Below the pieces are notes generated by a model. That model saw only the letters and a program-made list of their open reading frames with translations, ran no database searches and was not told the DNA's origin. Below are positions 55,922-64,000 of a stretch of DNA of 64,000 nucleotides, one piece after another. A program made the translations under genes and the position numbers. Source of the DNA: Pochonia chlamydosporia 170 (lineage: Eukaryota > Ascomycota > Sordariomycetes > Hypocreales > Clavicipitaceae). Location: NCBI RefSeq assembly GCF_001653235.2, contig NC_035793.1, positions 2,294,001 through 2,358,000 of the forward strand, read 5' to 3'. Within the stretch, counting starts at the first letter, position 1, and every line of letters starts with the position of its first letter.

Positions 55922-58040
55922 TCAATCGTCAGGATATTGCTCCTTGATATTGGAAACGAATCTGCATGATGCTGGATCAAAACGACTGAAAAATTTTCCT
56001 GCCATGGGAAACATGTTGTCGTCAATGTTCGTAGGGTCGTGTATGAGTTCAATGTTGTCAGCAGCTACTACATGTGGCTCAGACCCTGTGCTTGGACTGG
56101 TACAGAAGGACAGGCTGTCAGCACGGTACCATAGAAACAAACAGCCAGTGTTGCTGCTACATTGAAAATAAAGGGGCAACTAGGGCTTACAAGCACATAA
56201 AATAAAATTGATTAGGTGGTCGTGTAGGCACGAGTGGATGGCCACTCGGGTTGGATGCGTCCCCTTCGTCATCTGTGTCTCGAGTTGTTGCAACAGGCAG
56301 TCGACGTGTGCCTTGGTCAGACCAACCGGTGATGACGCCTATCCAACCATAGCGCCTATGTCGAAACACCTGGCCGATTTTGAATGGCACTGACTGGTTG
56401 CCTTCTAAGTCTCTTCGGAAAACGGGAGGTATCAGGTCGTCCTGGTCCCGAACCAGGCGCCAGTGATCCCAAGGGTCTCCCAGGCCACGGTTGACATGCC
56501 GTGCAAATCCGTCACGAACCGGAGTGAAACTGTTATACATAGGCCAGAGATACTTCTCTACCAACCAGGCGTCTTCAGGCCATGAGCCTGCGAATCGGCG
56601 GAGAAAGCTGGCCAATCTATCGTCCCACTCAAAGGTATTGGGAGGTGTCAACATCAGAGACGACCACATGGCTGAATACAAGGCAGCATCTACATTCATT
56701 GCGCTGTTCCCACGCAAGAGCTGGCTCAATTCAGGGTGGGCGTCGTCTTGAAGCTCCAAAATCCTGGCAAAAGTCGCCTTGATATTCTGAGCAGTCCTCA
56801 GCACCATGGATAAAGGCGGCACAGGGGCTAAAAAAGCATCTGTGCTTGTTTGCCATCCGTAGTGGGCTAGCAGGTTCTGCAGATCCGAAGCAGGAACCTC
56901 GTTGTCAAGCCCATAAGGATCGAGATACATCCTCTCGGGCTGCTCCCGGTAGCCATCAACAGGCTCGCCGTCCAAAGTACGTCCAGACTGGGCAAAAACA
57001 ATGGCGTGGACGTGACTAGGAAACGCACAACATTGAGCATTCAGCCCCAATCTCCCTGCGAGGCAGCAGAAGATGGCACTGGATATCAGTGGAATAGACT
57101 CGTGTTCTTCATGCCGTAAAGCCTGGCCTATCAAACAATTTCGTAGGTTTCGATAATTTCGCTCCGGGTTGTGTAAGCCGGTTAAATTATTGGCACGCAC
57201 CCATCGGTTCAGTGCCAAAGCTGTCTCTCGAGTTGTGAGTTCTGAAAGGCCAGCACGACTGGCCCGAAATTGAGCCACCATATCATCTAAAGTCTGAGAA
57301 ATCTATGCAAAGGCGATCAGCGTCTTAGTTTGTCACTACACGCATAGGAGGCAGTTTCAATGGGGACATACGTCATCCAAGTCGCCAGATTGATCGTGGA
57401 GTACGAACATATCAAAGGCCCCGAGTGCTCTTTCGAGTCTCTGCGCGGCAACTTGTGCAGGCAGTGAATCACGATCCAGGCCAAGCCTGTACCACTCCTC
57501 AATGGCGATGCTCCGGTGGATGCTGTCGAGTATGGCATTGCTGAAATATCTAATAGATAAGGATTCATTAACTTGATGTCGTCTTGCTTGATGTGTAGGA
57601 GAGAGGATAAGTGTAGAACTGGTAAAATACCTCCTTGCTAAAACGTCCGGCGCTGATTCATGTATGTGACATTGAACTAGGAGGAAGTCCTTGGCATCGT
57701 ATCCCAGACGACAAATCTTCTCCATCTTTTTTAATCGGCCGACCTTGGTTTCCAAAATACCGTCAAAGAGCTCTGCAACAGCATGATTGCTTCGTATCCT
57801 CATCAGGAACAGGCCCTTCCAATCGACGCTCGCCACAGGGGCCTGCAGCTTTTTGCGAAAGCCATGATCCGGATGCCAATATCTGAAAGAGCTCCAGCAA
57901 TGATATCTCCACAGCAACCTTCCGTTTGCTAATCTATGAAAGCGACGACATAGCAGCTGAAAGGATTGCAAGGTATCTTCAGGTGGGACATATTGAAGCA
58001 GGTGCTGGATGATTTCGTCTGGGACCTGGTCCAACGACAT
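55922..58040 (-). CDS. FBXO21-like F-box protein with HmdB (YccV-like) domain
   Basis: Four exons (58040-57631, 57549-57372, 57302-56191, 56096-55922) encode 624 residues. An F-box lies at residues 3-48 (LDQVPDEIIQHLLQYVPPED; SFQLLCRRFHRLANGRLLWR). The middle is a transglutaminase-like/SirB1-type region (about 195-370; ERNYRNLRNCLIGQALRHEE; ISSAIFCCLAGRLGLNAQCC). The C-terminal hemimethylated-DNA-binding-like (YccV) domain begins PFKIGQVFRHRRYGWIGVIT. After the last intron it continues PSTGSEPHVVAADNIELI and ends SNIKEQYPDD. This order matches the FBXO21 family, whose human member is an SCF substrate receptor. Substrates in fungi are unknown to me. Exon 3 could start at ACT (acceptor CTCAG) instead of ATT. 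Intron 1 (81 nt) is in frame without a stop. Confidence 0.88.
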
Positions 58041-59118
58041 GGCAGCCCATGTGGATGACGATGCTGAGGGGACAGCAAAACGCTCAAGGAAAATAATAAT
58101 AGGGACTTGACAACACCACCAGCACCACCACCGCCCACATCAACACAAAAGCCTCAACTTTTGCTTTAACAAGGGACAGGGAAGAAGGAACAAGGCCCTG
58201 GCCAACCTCCTGGCCAACCTCGCTTTGACTGAAGGTTTCGACAAGGGGGGGCTCGGGGGGCAAACCTAACCTGACAAACCAAACCAAACCAAACCAAACG
58301 AAACGAAACCAGACCAAACCAACCCTCAGAAAGTATGAGGCTACAGCCCACACACTGCTTTGTTCCCCGTCACTCTGCTTTACGCAGTGCGCACCAGGCA
58401 ATCACTGGTGGGGTAAACAGTTCCTGCAACCTCGGGCCCGTCCTCTCTTGACGAATTTTAATGGCTTCGATGTCAGCCTGACGAAACAAGATGAGATGAA
58501 GCCAATGCTGGTTGTTTTCATCTGCGGTTTCGGCTTTGAATTTACCTCAGCATTTGAGACATTGACAGCTCCATGCATCTATCCGTGCAAAAGCGAGTTT
58601 GATGCAATGGATTCTTGAAGCGGAGTCGCCTTATTGGCTCAAAAAAATAGAGGCTACCTATTGGCTGTACACATAGGTAAAGGGCGCTAAGCCCAAACAA
58701 GGTAGAAAGTAAACAAGACCCAACGCGTTTCCAGGATCATTGGACTTATGCAACAACCGCGAGAGATGCTGAATGGATGGATGCCATCTCCGCGAGTCGT
58801 CAGGCCGTGAACCAAAATTTTTGTCAATCGTTACTCGGCTCTCGGTTGGATTACTCGATTGCTTACTAGTTTGCAGCCGACGACCTGGACACTCGAGAAC
58901 TTTTCTCAACCACATATTTGGTCAGCAGTCTGTCGGTATTATATTATTCGTCCTGCCCGACCAAAAACAGCGGCCCCAGTCACTGACTCCCGGCAACCGA
59001 ACCTGAAAACCTGTCGCCAATGTCATACGCAGTACATTTTTGGACGAAAGATATCCTCGTATGAAGGCTGTAACCTCAGCAGCGCAGACCGGCAACTATC
59101 TCCTCGACGCCCGCCACC
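58041..59118. other. Divergent promoter region
   Basis: Between the F-box gene and the CM1-domain gene. It holds a CCAAA pentanucleotide repeat at 58274-58322. No gene seen. Confidence 0.5.
58274..58322 (+). repeat. Imperfect CCAAA/CGAAA microsatellite
   Basis: About nine tandem copies of ACCAAACCAAA-type pentamers occur, some changed to CGAAA or CAGAC, about 235-285 nt upstream of the F-box gene start. Seen directly. Confidence 0.85.
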
Positions 59119-62100
59119 ATGGCTCATCCGCGGTTTGGCGGCGCGCTCGACACGCCTCGAACGAATGTGGGCGATGCTACATACCTCAGCAGGCAGCCTG
59201 ATTTTGCCGACATTTCGCAAGAAGCCTCCTTTCACTCGCCGGGCAAGGACGGCGATTTCCTGAATGAGCTTCGCAACGGACAATCAAATGGAACCAGTCT
59301 TCGCACACCACGCCAACGAGGGCCGCTAGCCGATCGAAGAAATCTTCCCCAAAATCTTGGAGGGGCTGAATTTACACCTATGCTCAAGTCTGCGGCGAGG
59401 CATGGTGCTCGTAAGCTCGGCAAGGAGAATGGAACTGCTGTGATGAACACGCCAGGATTGGATCGGATAGACGAAGACGATATGACCCCCATACCACGAA
59501 TGGACAGCTCTGTGTTCTTGGGCTCTCGAAACCAGTCCTATCTTGATAACACGTTGCCCCAGGTTGACAGCAGTAGTGTTGCTTCCACCCCATTGGCCCT
59601 GCAGCGTCGGAAGGGCGGTGATAAGGGACCATTAGATGGCAACCAGCTGTCGCTAAGAGAACAAGAAAACGTCATTGATAGAATTGAAAAGGAAAATTTT
59701 GGCTTGAAACTGAAGATCCACTTTCTTGAGGAAGCGTTGCGGAAGGCGGGCCCAGGGTTTAGCGAAGCAGCTCTCAAGGAAAACACAGAGTTGAAAGTCG
59801 ACAAAGTAACGATGCAACGAGAACTACATCGATACAAGAAGCATGTCACGGCGACCGAGCGAGATCTTGAAAGTTATCGACAGCAATTGCAAGAGGCTCA
59901 AGAAAGGGCACGACGGAAGCAAGGTGACGAAGGCAACCGCCAAGAACTATCACAACTGCAAAAAACTTTGGAGGAAAAGGAATCGAATATTGATGCCTTG
60001 CAACAGAAGATTAACCAGAGTCAAAACGAAGAGGATCAAATAGAAAAACTCCGTGACAATATTGAGGACCTAGAGGCCGATTTACGCGAGAGGGATCGCC
60101 AGATAACGGAAAGAGATGACGAGCTGGATGATCTCAGAGATAAGCTAGATGCTTCTGAAGACAAGGCAAAAGAAGCCCAGAGGAGAATGGCAGAACTGGA
60201 GGGTGTGGCTGGAGATAATGAGGAATTAGAAGAGGCCAAGGAGAACATTCAGGACCTCGAAATTACTATCCGGCGCTTGGAGGAACAAGTCGAGGAGTTG
60301 AAGGAGAAAGCCGACGAAGCGATTAGCCAGAAAACCCGGGCGGAAAACGATCTAGAGGAACTCCAAGAAGAGATGGCTAACAAGTCTGTAATGACAAAAG
60401 GGCTTTCACGACAAGTTGAGGAGAAGATTTCTCGCCTGCAAGAAGAGCTAGACAGATCCGGCAAAGAGTACGCTGAGCTGGAGAAGGAATTGACCAGTGC
60501 AAACGAGGAAAACGAGCAACTCAGAGCTGAAGTGGATGAAATGAGAAATGAGCAAGATGAAATTCAACATGGAAGACGGCTCGACTCAACCAGAGTCCAA
60601 GACCTTGAAGCAGAACTTCTTGCTGTTGCAGATGAGAAGGACCTTCTGCAAGGGCGGCACGAAGCACTGATCAGTGAGTCCGATGCTCTGCAGAGTGAAG
60701 TGCAGAGACTAGAAACGGAGGTCGAGGAGCTGCAGAAAAATGTTGCAGACGAGAGAGAGTATGCGTTGGAGATCGAAAAGGACCTCCGACAACAGTATCA
60801 GGAAGAACTAGAACGATTGAACGACTCCATTTCAGATTTACAAGCCGAGGTTCGCGAGAGGGATAATCTTTACGATAATGATAGTGAAAAATGGGAGAAT
60901 GAGAAGCAAGCTTTGGTATCCGAGAGAGAGAGAGCAGAAGAGAAGGCAGCTGGCTTGCAAAGAACCATCGATCGTCTTCGTGAAACAGAAGGAAACTTGT
61001 CTAGCAAAGAAACTGCTTTGCAGCAGGCCATGCAAAGCGAGATGGAACGACACAAGAGCGAAGAAGCCGTGTTGACCCGTCAAATAGACGACCTTCAGGA
61101 CGCCCTGGAAACACGGCAAACATTGCTCACGAGCTTGAGGAATGAGCTCTCGACCGTCCGGGATGAGCTTCGACAAACGCAAATTGACTATCAAGCACAA
61201 GTGGGCAAAGTTGCTACGTTGGAAAGTGAGGTGGAGGTGCTACGAGCCAAGAGCAGCAATCTAGGCACACCGGGCCGACGTGACGCATTGGCAAGAGATT
61301 CACAATATCTGCGAGATCAGATTGCCCGACTCAAGGCTGATCTCACCACTTCTCAATCGTCTCTTGCAGAAGCTAAAGCACAACGCGATGAGCTTCAGGT
61401 TCAGATTCGACGAAATGCATCCCAAGAGAATGATACTCTCCAAATAGATCAAGAGCGCCTTGATATGAGAACTGCGAAGCTAAAGCTGGATACCGAGGTC
61501 TATCGTCTCAAGGACGAGAATAAGTCACTTAGCGAACGGTGCATTGCTGCAGAAAAATCTCTTGAGGATGAAATCGCCAAAGCGACAGCACTAAAAGCGT
61601 CTCAAAGCAAGACAAGATCGACTGCAACGTCTTCGCCAGCAAGCCAAGACCTCAGTTCTGCTCAGCATACAATACGAGAGCTGCAGCAAAAGGTGAAAGA
61701 TTACGAAGACGAGGTGATCAAGCTTGAAGCAGCCGGAACCGGGGCGGACATCGGCAGCTTGTCTACCATGAGAAAGGATCTATCCGCTGCACGCCAGAAG
61801 GAACTCGACTTCCTACGCAAAGAGGCAGCTCACCGCGACAGTATCAGGGACTTCAACATGCAGATTGCCGACTTGGAGCGGCAATTACATGAATCCAAGG
61901 TCTCTCAAATGTCAAGATCCCCCGCAGGTGCGAGCGCCAAGTCTAAAGATGATGCTGCAGCTATAAGGCAACGGCTCGCAGAATCACAACGTGCCTTGGA
62001 TGAGCTAAGGTCGCAGAGCGCTGAATCGGAACGAATGGCATCCCAAGCAATAGAAGAGTTGCAGAAGCAGATGGGCGACCTGGCAGACCAAAAACTTGTG

Positions 62101-63083
62101 CTAGAAGAAGTTCTAGACGAAGCAAACCAACAGGCCGAAGATGCTGCAGCAGAGAATGACAAAGCTTTGCGCCGCCTGAAGCACCAATTAGACAAGGCGG
62201 AACGAGAACGAAATGTGGCATATGCTTCGCAATCGGAGAATAGCAAGCAAGGCAAACACCTAAGGAAGAGCCAGGCAGAGGTTGAAAACCTGGAGCATGA
62301 TATTCGGCAACAGCAAGAACTAATTGATGCCCTGGCTGCCACTGAATCGTTGCTGAGACGCAAGTTGGAGCGCGCACGCAGCGAACGAGCAGCGTTTCGT
62401 ATGACTGCTGAAAAGCTGCAACGGGATATCCAACTACTCCAGGTTTCGAGTGGCCCTGTACCAAGCCAATACGACCGGCATGCCGGGAAAATACAACATC
62501 ATCACATCAAAAATGCCGACAACCACGCATTCGAAACACTGGTTCGTGCAGCCGAGGGGGCTGAAGAGCGACATAACAAGGAGCTCAAGGGAATGGTCAT
62601 GCAAATGGAATGGATGCAGGCGCGATGGGAGCGAGAAGCCTCTCTCAGGTCAGATGCTGCATATGCTAAAAAGTTTATCCAGCTGCAACTAGATGTTGCC
62701 AATGCTTGGTTCGTTACCCCCTTTTTCCTAGTCGTCTATCTTCTTTACTCCTATCACCACTCATGCAAGTTGCTAACGAAAAACCTTCACCGTACAGCAA
62801 CAAGGCTCAGCTGCGTGAACTCGAGCACATCCGGACCAATCTTCTTCACAGTAAAAAACCATTGGCCCTTCCTGTTGCGCCCAGCGGCCTCGCTTTTGGA
62901 AAGACAAAGGCGACTTCGATTCGGCCATTCCTCACCATGGCTCGCTTCATTGCTCGCATGCGCATCGCGTCGCGTAATTGGGCTCAACAGGAGCAAGTTC
63001 GTCTCAAACTAGTCGCAGCTAGAGACGACCAACGCCGGGTCAAACGATCTAAGCAGCTCAAAGTTGTTCGAGTGGACGCATGA
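59119..63083 (+). CDS. CM1-domain spindle pole/MTOC coiled-coil protein (ApsB/Mto1-like)
   Basis: Two exons (59119-62708, 62798-63083) encode 1291 residues. The N-terminal 180 residues are Ser/Thr/Pro-rich and disordered. The CM1 (centrosomin motif 1) region at about 180-260 reads REQENVIDRIEKENFGLKLK, IHFLEEALRKAGPGFSEAAL and KENTELKVDKVTMQRELHRY. It recruits and activates gamma-tubulin complexes. Roughly 850 residues of continuous heptad coiled coil follow. The C-terminus has a PACT/MASC-like segment (ELKGMVMQMEWMQARWEREA; LRSDAAYAKKFIQLQLDVAN) used for anchoring to spindle pole bodies or septal MTOCs. The final intron uses donor GTTCGT, gCTAACg and CAG. Splicing restores NACNKAQLRELEHI. 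I favour ApsB/Mto1 over PcpA/Pcp1 from the C-terminus, without certainty. Confidence 0.88.
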
Positions 63084-63786
63084 TGCGACCCGATTTTGCA
63101 CATCATGTATTGGCAGTTATGAGGCAGGCACTTGTTTTCGTTTGTTTCTTTATCCCCTTAACGCGGTGACATGGCGAGATTGAGATGATACACATGAGGG
63201 CAAAGCGGTTTCTGGGTAGCTAGGTTTAGTTTTACAGGTTCAAAGGCATGGGAAGGCGGCGTTATTCGTGTTCATGGGCGGCTTATTTGGCCAACTTGTA
63301 TCGTATTTGTAGCTAAGCATTCAACAAGGCAATTGACAGGGAATGGCCCAGATATCGCGTCATTGTCTCCAACTTAATCAATGTCCGATAATGTATCGTT
63401 AATTGAGAAATGCAAAGCACTAAACATCAAGACACCAATAGCACAGCTACTGTATTTACAATGTATCATGGCATGGCTGAACAAACCAAGCGGCCAACCT
63501 GTGATCGCCTTATCGTGACCTTTGTCTTTTATGCTAGACATGAAATTTCGAGTATACCCTCCCAAAAATTTACCAAAAGGCATAATATCATCCTCGCAAA
63601 ACAATTCTCCTTTAATCCCAGGATATCGACCACAGATGCAATTGTCCCATTACCCATATCCGACATGTGCATCATAACTTGTAGAAACGAGGAAGAAATA
63701 GTAACATCTTTCAAGAACAAACAGTCCCATTATTCCTGATACAGAACACTGCGCGACTTGGCCACACTATGTTGCGATATCATTAT
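63084..63786. other. Convergent intergenic region
   Basis: Between the CM1-domain gene and the metacaspase 3' end. AT-rich toward 63786. No gene seen. Confidence 0.5.
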
Positions 63787-64000
63787 TTACATGACGAAAA
63801 GGAGATTCGTATCTATTTCATTACGTTAGGTATGCCTTCCTCAAGTCGACGGGCCTTGGATTTGGTGATATGTACTCAGCGGGTGGCTGCACGAAAGCTG
63901 TGGCTTTTGTGTGTATTTAGTTGCCAATTCGTCTCTGATACTATTGAGAAGTTGCACGTAGCTCTGTTGAGGATTTTTCTTGAGGGCAGTCATGAAAGCC
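63787..64000 (-). CDS. Metacaspase, C-terminal part
   Basis: Only the last two exons are inside the window (64000-63876 and 63812-63787); the rest of the gene lies to the right. The larger exon reads [20 protein letters not shown] then [15 protein letters not shown], the characteristic C-terminus of type I fungal metacaspases (Mca1/CasA). The 63-nt intron (donor GTACAT, branch cCTAACg, acceptor ATAG) joins it to NTNLLFVM-stop, restoring the family ending SHPL(D/N)xNLLFVM. Without splicing the frame would run into [15 protein letters not shown]. Metacaspases are Ca-dependent Arg/Lys-specific cysteine proteases; the catalytic His/Cys are upstream of the window. Confidence 0.9.

Noticed and set aside
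1..64000. Search for transposons, CRISPR arrays, viral genes or a secondary-metabolite cluster
   Set aside because: No transposase, reverse transcriptase, phage or viral protein, regular spaced repeat array, PKS, NRPS or terpene synthase sequence was seen.

Overview
The window is nuclear DNA of a filamentous ascomycete. Genes carry short GT-AG introns of about 50-100 nt with CTAAC-type branch points. The proteins are fungal (Vps74, Pom152, Hpc2, Rba50/RPAP1, a CM1-domain spindle-pole protein). A tRNA-Lys carries a 12-nt intron. Short intergenic palindromes built on CCTAGGTACC and TACGGAGTA make Hypocreales (Sordariomycetes) my best guess. That placement is inference, not measurement. I see no bacterial, viral, transposon or CRISPR sequence.

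Layout: an MFS transporter 3' part (1-1385, +), tRNA-Lys(CUU) (1867-1951, -), a seven-helix membrane protein (3028-4249, +), eIF2A (4996-7141, -), RPAP1/Rba50 (9970-11253, -), Hpc2 (15302-17140, +), GGA (18218-20373, -), Tsr3 (21119-22372, +), mitochondrial IF-2 (22670-25923, -), an unrecognised two-helix membrane protein (26559-27584, +), Vps74/GOLPH3 (29426-30797, +), SURF6/Rrp14 (31967-33789, -), PDAP1 (34929-35853, -), a PY-motif protein (38129-38992, -), an LRR-like orphan (39426-40958, -), succinyl-CoA:3-ketoacid CoA-transferase with an apparent frameshift (41643-43339, -), Utp22 (44839-48247, +), Pom152 (48625-52570, -), a UCH37-type deubiquitinase (53935-55490, +), an FBXO21-like F-box protein (55922-58040, -), an ApsB/Mto1-type coiled coil (59119-63083, +) and the C-terminus of a metacaspase (63787-64000, -).

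This is a core housekeeping region, not a biosynthetic or defence cluster. Several themes recur: ribosome biogenesis (Tsr3, Rrp14, Utp22), translation initiation (eIF2A, mtIF2), Golgi/TGN traffic (GGA, Vps74), nuclear and spindle-pole structure (Pom152, the CM1 protein, Hpc2), and ubiquitin or proteolysis (UCH37, F-box protein, metacaspase). Gene order alternates in strand, with many divergent and convergent pairs, and nothing suggests co-transcription. Long non-coding stretches (7.1-10.0, 11.3-15.3, 27.6-29.4, 35.9-38.1 and 43.3-44.8 kb) hold no supported gene but carry the palindromic and GTCTGG-type motifs.

Exon coordinates were worked out by hand from splice signals, frame and remembered family sequence; no alignment or RNA data were available. 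The most check-worthy points are the one-base frameshift in the CoA-transferase, an in-frame GC-AG intron just before the catalytic Cys of the deubiquitinase, a recurrent GTTCGT donor, and the dispersed intergenic palindromes. I found no convincing undescribed system.
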